NCBI RefSeq assembly: GCF_023910625.1
Contig: NZ_JAAVVW010000002.1
Location: forward strand, 1-64,000
Direction: 5' to 3'
Origin: Limnohabitans sp.
GTDB lineage: Bacteria > Pseudomonadota > Gammaproteobacteria > Burkholderiales > Burkholderiaceae_C
Length of the DNA: 64,000 nucleotides
This document shows positions 50,940 to 60,126 of the stretch, in pieces; the first letter of the stretch is position 1, and each line of letters opens with the position of its first letter. Below the pieces are notes generated by a model. It made no database searches, had not been told where the DNA came from, and saw nothing but the letters and a program-made list of their open reading frames with translations. The position numbers and the translations under genes are program-made.

Positions 50940-51247
50940 TACACAAGCTCCAGTTGGAATTGAGGAAGGGATTCGGGCAAGCCGGGGATGACTTCTTCTT
51001 TGCTGACAGATCGACACCAGGCATAGAGGTCCTGGATCAGCGTAGGCGTTTGGACTTGTTCGACATAAGCCCACAAGTCCCCTTCCACCGTTTTCGGGTT
51101 GGTGTAGACGCCTACGGCCGTGGCCAGCGTCTTCATACCCATCAAACGGACGGAATTCTTAGACCGGCAATTTGCTGCGATGGTCTGTTTCAGACGTTCA
51201 CGGACAATTGAAGCCGAGAAGCGACGTTTGTGAAAATTATTTGACAT
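50939..51247 (-). CDS. Small basic hypothetical protein
   Basis: A 102-residue basic protein (MSNNFHKRRFSASIVRERLK) with a compact helical core (KTLATAVGVYTNPKTVEGDL, WAYVEQVQTPTLIQDLYAWC). It is the first gene of a short minus-strand group with the next small protein and the thermonuclease. The family is unrecognised; basic character and context suggest nucleic-acid interaction. Confidence 0.55.
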   Translation of the reverse strand: MSNNFHKRRFSASIVRERLKQTIAANCRSKNSVRLMGMKTLATAVGVYTNPKTVEGDLWAYVEQVQTPTLIQDLYAWCRSVSKEEVIPGLPESLPQFQLELV

Positions 51248-51379
51248 GGAACTCCTTCAAATGAGGTTGAAAAGGAGGGGGTCAGTGCCTGGGGCGGCAT
51301 TGACTTTGGGTTGCCACGCAGGCAATCCGAAGCCAACGCTCCGCCCCCAGCGAGTGCTGCGGGGCGGTGTTGGAGGTTT

Positions 51380-52441
51380 TTAAGTTGGGCCGCAGGATTC
51401 GCCGTGAGCGCCCAGCGGCATCACCCATTCCGTCATGCGAACAGATATGCTCAAAACCTTTGAGTTTGCGATTTCGACCCAGTAAGTGTTCGTGACATAA
51501 GGCACCCCCTTTTGGGCACGTTGCATCACTGTTTCGCTTCGATGGATCGTGACCTTGAAGGTTCGCTCGTAATCAGCAATTGCCTTGAAGGCGTCAGGCG
51601 CCACCTGCCTGACTGTTGCCCATTGGTTGGGACTACCAAAGATGCATTGGCGACAAGAGGTTCTGCCCCAGCCTAAGTAGTAGGCCGGATGCGGAAGGAT
51701 CTTGTAGCGCTCAATGATTTCCCAGACCTTTGTTTCATCCCACTGATGAATTGGCCTCCAATGGTCGATGTGGCGCTGGTAGCGTTTGCCATGGCGTAAA
51801 TCACTTCGATGTGGCTCAAATGACAGGTACTTTGCCCGCGCACTGCTTTCTTGAGCTCGCTCTCCGGTGATAACCAATGTTTTCCCGTGGTTGAACACGG
51901 TATGGTTAGCCAGGTAGCGTGCACCAACGTCGATTTTCAAGGCGCTGCTACACCAACGGACAGCCAAATTTGCGCTCACCTGGGGAAATTTATTCCTAGT
52001 TCCCAATGGACCGTCTCCACCCAAACCAATATGTGAAGTTCCATCTTCTGAGGGAATCCACACAGGCGCAGTTGCTTGACTGTCACGAGTCATCTCGCGC
52101 TCGAAGCCGCCTTCTCGCCAGCTTGTGCGGTACGAGCACCCCAGGGCACTTGCAATGGCGGCGCAGTATGCGTCCGTAACCGGCCAGTCCATAAGATCAG
52201 ACCCCTCGCGACCATCCACCAGATGATGGTGTAGCTCTATGCGATCTGCTGATACGCCCTCATCCAGAAGGTGAAGAACGCAGGCCAATGAGTCTTTGCC
52301 GCCAGAGAAAAAAACGATGAAGCGGGCGTATGACGATAGATCTGGAGTTGCGCCACCCAAAATGCTTGAGTTGGCTTCATCGCAGAAAAGGCTTAGTTGG
52401 TTCGCAGGTCCGGTTTCTGATTTGTAAAACAATTTTTCCAT
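51380..52441 (-). CDS. PAPS-reductase-family (adenine nucleotide alpha hydrolase) protein
   Basis: The 353-residue protein has the PP-loop FSGGKDSLACVLHLLDEGVS (about residue 43), CIFGSPNQW near residue 270, and HWRPIHQWDETKVWEIIERY, typical of phosphoadenosine-phosphosulfate reductase-like proteins on phages and plasmids. Some relatives (DndC-like) participate in DNA phosphorothioation, but no DndB/D/E neighbours are present, so this identification is not made. ATG 52441, with AAAGGA five bases upstream, is preferred over TTG 52459. Substrate and role are unknown. Confidence 0.7.
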   Translation of the reverse strand: MEKLFYKSETGPANQLSLFCDEANSSILGGATPDLSSYARFIVFFSGGKDSLACVLHLLDEGVSADRIELHHHLVDGREGSDLMDWPVTDAYCAAIASALGCSYRTSWREGGFEREMTRDSQATAPVWIPSEDGTSHIGLGGDGPLGTRNKFPQVSANLAVRWCSSALKIDVGARYLANHTVFNHGKTLVITGERAQESSARAKYLSFEPHRSDLRHGKRYQRHIDHWRPIHQWDETKVWEIIERYKILPHPAYYLGWGRTSCRQCIFGSPNQWATVRQVAPDAFKAIADYERTFKVTIHRSETVMQRAQKGVPYVTNTYWVEIANSKVLSISVRMTEWVMPLGAHGESCGPT

Positions 52442-52567
52442 GGAGTCCTTTCTTGCCAATGCAGGCGTTTTGAAAGGGCTAAGCCGGTGGGCTTTCTGTT
52501 ACGGCCACGTAGCGGCAAAAGAAAGACTTCACAAACCTCAGGAAGGTGATTTTTAGAAGCTCAGAGC

Positions 52568-52927
52568 CTATTGCGCAGAGCGAACAAGAACAACCGATTG
52601 CTTTGTGTGACGCAGATTGATGCTCCGGTGGCCATCTGGAAATGAGACGACGTAGCAAAACTTGGAACAAGGCGCCGTTACACACTTGGACCAGTACCAA
52701 CCCTGCTTTTGAGCTTGGGGGCTACCGACCAATGACGTTAATTCCTCGAAAGAAGGAAGTCTCCAATCCGCATGCCCGCGATTGATGTCCCGGCGCAGGT
52801 TCACTTCAACAACGAGGGCTGATGCATCACCAGGACGAAAATCACCCATGTTGGTCCATGCCGTTGCGAAGTCAGGCGGCAAGTCCAACACCTCAAGTCG
52901 TGACTGGTTACTGATTTTTGAGTTCAT
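52568..52927 (-). CDS. DUF1566/Lcl-type protein
   Basis: The 119-residue product from ATG 52927 has NRGHADWRLPSFEELTSLVG, GWYWSKCVTAPCSKFCYVVS and SINLRHTKQSVVLVRSAQ, matching the WRLPT...YWSST...VRxV pattern of DUF1566 (C-lectin-like/Lcl) proteins. The usual signal peptide is missing, so it would be cytoplasmic. It lies downstream of the large methylase-helicase and upstream of the PAPS-reductase-like gene. Confidence 0.6.
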   Translation of the reverse strand: MNSKISNQSRLEVLDLPPDFATAWTNMGDFRPGDASALVVEVNLRRDINRGHADWRLPSFEELTSLVGSPQAQKQGWYWSKCVTAPCSKFCYVVSFPDGHRSINLRHTKQSVVLVRSAQ

Positions 52928-53066
52928 GGGGGTTGGTGAATTCTTCCGCAATTGCGTAATTGGTCTCGCTGCGAAAAAAACGCAGAAAGCCTCATTCACC
53001 TGAATTGATTGGATACTGCCAGAAGATTTTTGGGTGATTGAATGCAGTTCGTAAAAATCAACAATT

Positions 53067-53114
53067 CAAAAAAAAGCCCCCGACCCATCGCAAATATGCG
53101 GTGGACGGGGGGCT
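53067..53114 (-). terminator. Terminator of the methylase-helicase gene
   Basis: On the minus strand a long imperfect stem with arms AGCCCCC and GGGGGCT (plus coordinates 53075-53081 and 53108-53114) is followed by eight or more T. It lies immediately after the stop at 53117. Confidence 0.8.
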
Positions 53115-53116
53115 GT

Positions 53117-56100
53117 TTAATCCTGGCTCAAGGCCAGGGCCGATTTATCATCGGCATCGATTTCCAGTGCTTCATCGATTTCAGCTTGACGCTGCAACGC
53201 TTGACTGAGCTTTTGAGCATGTTCGAAAACACGTTCAGAGGCCGAAGAAAAGTTTGCTGCTTCAATGTTCAGCTTGGCGATGATGCTTTTCAGTTCTTGG
53301 ATTCGCTTGGCAAGTTCTGGTAGGGGCCCACCATCAACAAGCCATTTTTCGATGCGCTCAGCCCCGTAAGGCATGTCGCTGACCACGAAAAAACCTGTCT
53401 CCGGCATATCCGCGATCCGAACTTGAAGCTCTTTAGCGAAGAAAGTGATCCGCATGCTTGCGATCAGATTACCCGACTCAAACATGGCCACCTCATTGAC
53501 CGAAGAACGGTTTTTCTCCATTTTCATCACCTCTGAAGCATGCTTGTTGGCATCCATCAAAGCTTCGCTGGCCTTTTGAGCGGACGCATGTTTAATGCCT
53601 CGCACATTGACAGAGCTGACATCCCATCGTGCATTGCTCAGCAGGGTCTCCAGTTTTTTTGCGGTTTTGTCGTAGTACGTGACGTCATCCAACGCCTGAG
53701 TGGCCCTTCGCTTGTGGCGTAAGGCATCAGCTTCGTGCACATCTTTGATCGCCATGAGTTTGGCGACCTCAGCGTCCACCGCAGCCTTCTCGATCACGAT
53801 TGGGTTACCCGATGCCAAAGCTTTCACTTCAGCAAATGACAAAGACTGGCTTGTCACGTCTTCCACGCTTCGGGCTTGACCGTCGTTTTCCATCACTTGC
53901 GCGATGAACGAGGCCTTGCGCTCGAGCGTCTGCCACATGTACGCGTCGAAGGTTTGCTCCGTGACGTACCTGAAGATGTGAACAACTTCATTCATGTTGC
54001 CTTGGCGAATGATCCGTCCATCGCGCTGTTCAACATCACGAGGGCGCCATGGGGCGTCCAAGTCATGTTTGGCGACCAGGCGGTCTTGCACGTTGGTGCC
54101 GAACCCCATCAACTCGGTTGAGCCAATGAGCACGCGAATTTGGCCTGAACGCACCAGGCGGTGCAATTTGGCCTTTTTCGAGTCGGTGTCCCAGTCTTGC
54201 GCGAAGGCAATTTCCTGTTCGGGAATGCCTTTTGCAATCAGGAAATCTTTGAGGTGCTGATAGACGGAAAACCCCGACTTATTGGGCACACTGAGATCGC
54301 AAAAGACCAGCTGCGTGAGCCGCTGTTCCTTCGTCCGTTCCCAGATCTCAAACACCTTATCGGCACAGACGTTGACCTTGCTTGTTGGATCGTTTTTCGC
54401 ATTGGGATTGACACAGCGCATGTCCAGGGCAGCTTTGCGGCCGTCACCTGTCACGCACAACATGTTGTCCTCATCAGGTGTAACTTCTCCCGATCGGATA
54501 TCCTCGGCTCGCTTCACGAGCTCTTGCACGTAGTCCTTCTGAGCCTGACTCGGCTGGACAACGACCACTTCATGGCCGCCACCGTAGAGCTTGGGTTCAG
54601 GCAAAGCCAGCATTTTCTTCGTCCGAATCTCGGCGATCTCGCGAAAGACCAGCATGAGTTCCGGGACGTTGACAAAGCGGGCAAACCGGGTGTGAAGCCG
54701 GTAACCAGACCCTTCGGGCTTGACCTCGACGCAAGTGACCTCACGCGCAAAGTTAGCCGACCAAGCATCGAAGTTGTCGATGTCCAACTCGCGCAGGCGA
54801 TCTTCTTGAAGGTACGTCTGCATGATGAACATCTCAGCGATGGAGTTGCTGATCGGCGTGGCCGTTGAGAACATCAAGCCACGACTGCTGTCACCGCGTC
54901 GCTCAAACACCACCCTGCTCTTGATGAACAGATCCAGTGCGCGAGACGAGAACGCGCTTGCAATGCCGGGAATGCGCTTTTTCTTGGTGAAGAAGAACAA
55001 GTTTTTGAACAAGTCGGCCTCGTCTACCAAGATCATGTCGATTCCCAGATCCTCGAAAGGCAGAATTCCGCTGTCGCGGTCAACACCCATTAGAGATTCA
55101 AGCTTTGTTTCCACGGCTTTGGCCGCCCTGGATGCCTCGCGAACAAGGTTTCTGTCCGAAATACCCAACACAGCCTCACGGGCACGCTCTTTGATCGTGT
55201 TCGCATGCGATTTGATGGTTTGCTGTCCCAATCCGATTCGCCCGAAGGTGGAGTGCGTCACGATGATGCAGTCCCAGTTACCTGTAGCAGCACGCATGAG
55301 CAGGGTCTTGCGACCCTCACCTTCGAAGTCATCCTTTGACGCTGCCAGCACCTTTGCACGTGGGAACGCACGCAGGTATTCGCCGGCGAAGGCTTCAAGC
55401 ATGTGGTTGGGAACCACCAGAACGGGTTTGTTGGCAATCCCGAGCCGCTTGCTTTCCTGTGCAACACAGATCTGAATGAGCGTTTTGCCACCGCCAACAG
55501 CCAACGCATAGAGCGTGTTGCCGCTGACGATTCCACGCCAGATAGAGTCCTTCTGAGCGTCCCGCAATTTGATCATGGGGTTGAGCCCAGGGATCATCAT
55601 GTGAGAGCCGTCGTAGGTTCGATTGACTGTACCGTTGTAGCGCAGGTTGTAGTCGCACTCCAATGAATGGCGCACGGTGTCTTGCTCAACTAGCCACTTT
55701 TCAAAACTTTGGCCGATGGCCTCTGCTTTGGCTTGGGCGGCCAAGGTCTCATCACGGTTGATGACACGCTTGGTTTTGTTGTCGGGCAACTCAATTTCGT
55801 CGTACACCTCGGGCGTCTGTTGGTTGAGCATCAAGCGCAGCAGGTCCCAGAATCCCTTGCGGGCAGTTCCCCACTCTGACTTGAAGATCGCCGCTTTTTC
55901 CATGTTGCACTCGACCGTCCAAGAGGCGGTTTCGGGCACGTGGTTGACAGAGGCAGTGGTGTGTTCAAGATTACCTTCGCCAAGACGTAGAGTGTCTTTA
56001 AGCCACATTTCGATGACATTGGCAGGCATCCACGGCACACCCAAACGGATTGCAACCTGCGAAAGGCTGATCCAAGGGGGTTGCACGGCGTCAAGCGCCT

Positions 56101-58057
56101 TCACGTTGGCCTCGAAGCTTTGGTTATTCACCGCAGCGTCTTTGGCCAGTTGAAGTTTTAGCCGGACGTTACCGCTCAAGTAGTCCAACGAGTCCACCCA
56201 CTGCCCCGTAAGGGGGTCCAGGAAAACGCGTTTGTTCTCAAGCAGCTGCGCGACCACATCATCTTCGGAGCAGTCCAATGCCACTGCGATCGTGGACACC
56301 TCAAGACGGCCATACTTGTTGTATGACAATGCGATGGCGTCGTCGATGCTTTCTACCTTTTCGGGAAGAGTGGCCACCGAGACCGTACTTCCAGTGAAGA
56401 TGTCGGCTTTTTTGGCCTGTTCCGACTCATCGTCCCAGAACTCAAGCGACCACAAAAGCGGTGCATGGGAATCTGACCTGTAGAGCCGGCGGTTCACCGG
56501 GCTGAGCAAGTAGCCATAACGACTCACAAAACCGTCGTACAACGCGTTGAGCTCTGCGCGAATTTCCTGCGCATGTGATTTTTGGCCAGCGTCGGCTTCC
56601 ATGAGCCGAAGCACACAGTCGCGGATGCGGGTCATACCCTCAATGCGCAAGATCGATGCACCCGGCAGGTGGTCTTGACTTTCGACTGTGTTGGTGTGGG
56701 TCACCCGCATGAGGCGGCCGTCATCAGCAAAGAAGAAGCCCTGGGCCACGAAGCTCTTGGTGCCGGCGGGATCTTTGACTCGGCTTGCCGTCGATTGGTT
56801 CTCACCAATGTTTTGCGCCGGATCGAAGACCTTTGGGATGCCGTGGGCGATCTCTCCAAGACGCTGTTGCCAGCAATCATCGGCCGAGACGCCGATGCCG
56901 GAGCCGAATCGGCCAGAAACCCTCACCAATTTGCCCAAGACCTGCTCGGGCCGATCTGCGAAGTACGCGTTGATTTTCGGTCTCTGCCAGTTCATGAACT
57001 CTTTGCTGCAGCACAGCTGCCCTGGGGCTTGCTTGGCTTGGCAAATGGAGAACACGGGCAAATCAACTACCAACTCGTCTTCAAGAATTGCGCTTCGCTT
57101 TTGAAGAAGCACGATGTCCGTTAAGACGTCGGTGCCTCCCAGTCGCTTGAACGCACCGGAGGGCAGGCGCACGATGGACAGGATGTTCGACTTTTGCAGC
57201 ATTAACCGCTTGATCGAAGAGTCTGCCTTGTCCATCATCGAGGCGGTAGTGATGAGCGCCACCAGGCCGCCAGGGCGAACCATGTCGAGCGATTTGGCCA
57301 CGAAGTATTCGTGGATGTTGAGCTTCAAACGGTCCAAGCGACGGTCGCTCACTCGGTAGTTGCCGAACGGGATGTTGCCGATCACGAGATCAAAGCAGCC
57401 CACGTAGGACGTATCTTCGATACCGCAGTTGCGCACCATGGTGCGATCATCGGCATAGATCTCGACGGCCATTGTCGCGGTCAACGGGTCGATTTCCACC
57501 ATGTGGATGTGCGACGCTTCACGCAGATCGTCGGGCATGCACCCGACGAAATGACCGTTACCACACGAGGGCTCGATGACTGCACCGCCGGCAAAGCCAG
57601 CGCTGCGCACCATCTGCCACATGGCCCGAATCACTTCGGGCTCTGTGTAGTAGGCCGTCAGGACCGAGTCTTGCGCCTGAGCGTATTCGCTTGGGCTCAA
57701 GAGTTCGGCCAAGCGACTGCTCGCCTGGGCGTACTCAGAGTTTTTGGCAAATACCTCGGAGAGACCACCCCAGCCCGTGAAGGCTGCCATGGTGCGGCGC
57801 TGCTCTTCGGTGGCGGGCTTGCTTGATCCGCGCAGAGAGATCGCCGTTTCGATCGCAGCCATGTTGGCTCGAACTTTGGCGGCTGGACCGCTCAGTGGGT
57901 CCAAGATGTCGTCGCTCATGCGGAAGTACGAAGACTTCGCCACAGGTGCGAACGCTTTGGAGATCGAGTTGGCAACTGCTGTTGCCGGTGCGACCTCAAC
58001 GGGTACTTCGGCCACTTGCGCGGCGTCGAAGAAATCGAAAATGCTCAGTTGCAGCAT
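53117..58057 (-). CDS. DarB-like DNA methyltransferase-helicase fusion
   Basis: At 1646 residues this is the largest gene in the window. An N-terminal N6-adenine-methyltransferase-like domain has motif I VIEPSCGNGHFVGC (about residue 160) and a motif-IV-like NIPFGNYRVSDR (about residue 225) in place of NPPY. After about residue 800 come superfamily 2 helicase motifs: LAVGGGKTLIQICVA (about 855), DEAD-like MILVDEADLFKN (about 1007) and motif VI REQRDGRIIRQGN-like VEQRDGRIIRQGN (about 1343). The same fusion order occurs in the phage P1 antirestriction protein DarB and in related conjugative-element proteins. Protection of entering DNA from restriction is the likely role. Confidence 0.75.
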   Translation of the reverse strand: MLQLSIFDFFDAAQVAEVPVEVAPATAVANSISKAFAPVAKSSYFRMSDDILDPLSGPAAKVRANMAAIETAISLRGSSKPATEEQRRTMAAFTGWGGLSEVFAKNSEYAQASSRLAELLSPSEYAQAQDSVLTAYYTEPEVIRAMWQMVRSAGFAGGAVIEPSCGNGHFVGCMPDDLREASHIHMVEIDPLTATMAVEIYADDRTMVRNCGIEDTSYVGCFDLVIGNIPFGNYRVSDRRLDRLKLNIHEYFVAKSLDMVRPGGLVALITTASMMDKADSSIKRLMLQKSNILSIVRLPSGAFKRLGGTDVLTDIVLLQKRSAILEDELVVDLPVFSICQAKQAPGQLCCSKEFMNWQRPKINAYFADRPEQVLGKLVRVSGRFGSGIGVSADDCWQQRLGEIAHGIPKVFDPAQNIGENQSTASRVKDPAGTKSFVAQGFFFADDGRLMRVTHTNTVESQDHLPGASILRIEGMTRIRDCVLRLMEADAGQKSHAQEIRAELNALYDGFVSRYGYLLSPVNRRLYRSDSHAPLLWSLEFWDDESEQAKKADIFTGSTVSVATLPEKVESIDDAIALSYNKYGRLEVSTIAVALDCSEDDVVAQLLENKRVFLDPLTGQWVDSLDYLSGNVRLKLQLAKDAAVNNQSFEANVKALDAVQPPWISLSQVAIRLGVPWMPANVIEMWLKDTLRLGEGNLEHTTASVNHVPETASWTVECNMEKAAIFKSEWGTARKGFWDLLRLMLNQQTPEVYDEIELPDNKTKRVINRDETLAAQAKAEAIGQSFEKWLVEQDTVRHSLECDYNLRYNGTVNRTYDGSHMMIPGLNPMIKLRDAQKDSIWRGIVSGNTLYALAVGGGKTLIQICVAQESKRLGIANKPVLVVPNHMLEAFAGEYLRAFPRAKVLAASKDDFEGEGRKTLLMRAATGNWDCIIVTHSTFGRIGLGQQTIKSHANTIKERAREAVLGISDRNLVREASRAAKAVETKLESLMGVDRDSGILPFEDLGIDMILVDEADLFKNLFFFTKKKRIPGIASAFSSRALDLFIKSRVVFERRGDSSRGLMFSTATPISNSIAEMFIMQTYLQEDRLRELDIDNFDAWSANFAREVTCVEVKPEGSGYRLHTRFARFVNVPELMLVFREIAEIRTKKMLALPEPKLYGGGHEVVVVQPSQAQKDYVQELVKRAEDIRSGEVTPDEDNMLCVTGDGRKAALDMRCVNPNAKNDPTSKVNVCADKVFEIWERTKEQRLTQLVFCDLSVPNKSGFSVYQHLKDFLIAKGIPEQEIAFAQDWDTDSKKAKLHRLVRSGQIRVLIGSTELMGFGTNVQDRLVAKHDLDAPWRPRDVEQRDGRIIRQGNMNEVVHIFRYVTEQTFDAYMWQTLERKASFIAQVMENDGQARSVEDVTSQSLSFAEVKALASGNPIVIEKAAVDAEVAKLMAIKDVHEADALRHKRRATQALDDVTYYDKTAKKLETLLSNARWDVSSVNVRGIKHASAQKASEALMDANKHASEVMKMEKNRSSVNEVAMFESGNLIASMRITFFAKELQVRIADMPETGFFVVSDMPYGAERIEKWLVDGGPLPELAKRIQELKSIIAKLNIEAANFSSASERVFEHAQKLSQALQRQAEIDEALEIDADDKSALALSQD

Positions 58058-58327
58058 TGGTTTGCCTTTCGTTTCCCAATCGGGAAGGGGTTAATGAAAG
58101 GAAAAAGCCGAGAGGCTTTCTTTTGACGCCGTATGTAGCAGGGCCAAAAGAAAACCCGACATAGCAGGTCAGTGGATTATTTTTTTAACTGAGTAGTCCG
58201 CACCAACCGAACACAAAGATCGTTTCGTCGGTTGTTCCCATTCACCAAGCCATCGTTAAAACTAACGAACCAAGCGTGGCTGGAGCCGCACACGAAGAGC
58301 GAAGAGGACCAGAACAACCCCCACACC

Positions 58328-58527
58328 ATGCAAGCGGATCAAAACGCCGCCATCAACATTCAAAGGGCGGGGCACGCCCGGTTAGCCTGTGGAGAGGACA
58401 TCAGTCAAAGCGAAAGCGGTGCAGCCTCAATGAAGCAGGAACACTCCCGTGCGGATCGTGGGAGCCAGTAATGGCATCACACCACGCGCATTGGAATCCC
58501 GGTCCTTCAGGGCCGTGAGGATGTCAA
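58328..58527 (+). mobile_element. IS200/IS605-type TnpB 3' remnant with guide-RNA-like tail
   Basis: A frame ending at 58471 gives MQADQNAAINIQRAGHARLA, then CGEDISQSESGAASM, matching the last residues of TnpB (OrfB), where DxNAAxNIxxxGHA is conserved. The upstream catalytic and zinc-finger parts are missing, so the gene is dead. About 20 bp downstream the sequence GGAATCCCGGTCCTTCAGGG, then CCGTGAGGATGTCAA, is the hairpin-bearing element end that in IS605-type elements forms the 3' scaffold of the reRNA (omegaRNA) abutting the guide. Only the right end of the element is left; no left end was seen. Confidence 0.7.
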
Positions 58528-58668
58528 TCGTGTTCGTTCGCCCATTCCGCACGCAGCGAGTTATTGGAGGCGACGAATCGATTGTTTTGACCAGTGATCA
58601 GATTGTGAATTTTCACAGTTGCCGGTATTTTTTGGCAGTTGAATGTTGGCTTGTTCGCACGCTCTTTT

Positions 58669-58690
58669 GACCGCCCAAATTTGGGCGGTC
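58669..58690. promoter_or_regulatory. 22-bp palindrome, copy 5 of 6
   Basis: Perfect copy; the symmetry extends to TTTGACC on the left and GGTCAAA on the right, about 28 bp in all. It lies between the TnpB remnant and the 3' end of the YcbK-like gene, the only copy not close to a gene start (the nearest start, 58057, is 612 bp away). Confidence 0.75.
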
Positions 58691-58747
58691 AAAGATTTCC
58701 ATCCAGCTATCCACCGCCAAAACTTGGTCGTTTAGGGCCGGGAAATG

Positions 58748-59299
58748 TCAGCCACGCCAAGAGCGTAGACGTCCATCGTCAACATGGATAAAACCCCGCT
58801 CAACGTAGACACCAACGCCGCCGCCGCGAAGGTACTTCGCCGTTTGCGCAAGCTGGGGAGTGGGTGCGCCCAAAGTGCGACCATCCCAAGCCCTGCCCAT
58901 GGTATGCAAGCTGTCACGGGCCGCACCTTCCGTGAGTTGATTTGTCCGTCCCGATCTGTACCCTGAATGTGTGATTAATGGGGAATTGTCGATGCCGTTT
59001 GCACCCAAAACACCCTGCATTCCGCAAAGAATATCGAGCAGCACGGGAGACATCTGCACAGCCTCGCCTTGCCTCACATCTCGTAGAAGCAGGCAGATTT
59101 TCAGGTACTCATCCCAGATGATTTTCCCGTCAGCGAAGTAGACCCCTTTGAACTCCTCAACGGTGTTTCGAGCAGTTTGACGACGAAGCCAAAGGTGTCT
59201 TGGCTGAGACCAGAAATCAGATGCAAGGCCCAAAGCCGGACTGAGGAAAACACCGGTCACAAGTGCTGAGCCTGCTTTCAAAAAGTGTCGTCTGGTCAT
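58748..59299 (-). CDS. YcbK/MepK-like (DUF882) murein peptidase
   Basis: From ATG 59299 the 183-residue protein has a twin-arginine signal (TRRHFLKAGSALVTGVFLSP) and a DUF882 domain: ITHSGYRSGRTNQL, DSLHTMGRAWDGRTL and the C-terminal VYVERGFIHVDDGRLRSW, where His and Asp ligands of the zinc centre are expected. YcbK relatives cleave peptide cross-links in peptidoglycan. A plasmid copy near VirB genes would help open the wall for transfer. The first His block (SGYRS) is intact. The 320 bp upstream (59300-59622) hold nothing recognised. Confidence 0.75.
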   Translation of the reverse strand: MTRRHFLKAGSALVTGVFLSPALGLASDFWSQPRHLWLRRQTARNTVEEFKGVYFADGKIIWDEYLKICLLLRDVRQGEAVQMSPVLLDILCGMQGVLGANGIDNSPLITHSGYRSGRTNQLTEGAARDSLHTMGRAWDGRTLGAPTPQLAQTAKYLRGGGVGVYVERGFIHVDDGRLRSWRG

Positions 59300-59622
59300 A
59301 TCTGCATCCACCATATTCAATCCCAAGCCTCAAGCTGCATCGCCCATGAGAAAAAAAATAAGCCAGAAAGAAAAATTCATGAATTCGATCGCTCAAACAT
59401 GGTTTCAATGTCCCGTCGTGGACAAGATACTCAAGACCACAGCAAAACTCTGGGCCAGTGACTGCGACAGCCAATTTAGAGCGCCCTCATCAGGCAAAAA
59501 AACCGAATCACGCGCATGTAAATAGTCACAGGGTGGACGTGAATTCTTCGAATGAATGAATGCGAATTATTGGTTTTTTTTGATTAAGAGACGCAATCAT
59601 CGTCAATCAAGATTGAGTGACA

Positions 59623-60126
59623 ATGAAACAAGAAACCCCATACATTCTCAAATCCGCAGCAGGCAAAATGTCGTTGTATGTCGGTAACCGAACCAACAAA
59701 GAAACCGGGGCGTTGATTTTTGAGCCCCTGGTCATTGAGGACGCTCAGATTCTCATGCTCGAAGACCTGGGACCGCAGCTTATTGCGGGCAGTCAATTGT
59801 GGCCAGTGAGAACCTACAGGTCTGCGTACAGCCTCGATAAACTGATGTATTCGGATCGCTTCAAAAATAACCCTCAAGCGATTTCGCTGTATTCATTTGA
59901 GAGACAAGCCGCAGCAGGCTTTTTCTGCCGCATCGAGCCCGAACCGTCGGAGATGGCAACCTACTCGTATGGTGAGCTTCGATGCGTTGCCTTGAGCACT
60001 TTGCGGTCACTAGAAAATCGGGTGCTCGTTCTGCCGACCGAACGCCGAAATGAGCTACGACTTCTCAAGCCTTTTTGTGAGGCTGTGGCCGAGATTGAAG
60101 CATCTGCAGCTGTGCGCGGTTGCTGA
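59623..60126 (+). CDS. Hypothetical protein
   Basis: The 167-residue product from ATG 59623 (MKQETPYILKSAAGKMSLYV) has mixed sheet/helix content (YSDRFKNNPQAISLYSFERQ, NRVLVLPTERRNELRLLKPF) and no signal peptide or recognised motif. GTG 59617 is an alternative start. It is convergent with, and overlaps by 62 bp, the integrase N-terminal fragment on the other strand. No function can be proposed. Confidence 0.5.
   Translation: MKQETPYILKSAAGKMSLYVGNRTNKETGALIFEPLVIEDAQILMLEDLGPQLIAGSQLWPVRTYRSAYSLDKLMYSDRFKNNPQAISLYSFERQAAAGFFCRIEPEPSEMATYSYGELRCVALSTLRSLENRVLVLPTERRNELRLLKPFCEAVAEIEASAAVRGC

Noticed and set aside
51380-52441. DndC phosphorothioation protein
   Set aside because: No DndB, DndD or DndE neighbours and no diagnostic DndC motif beyond the PP-loop fold.
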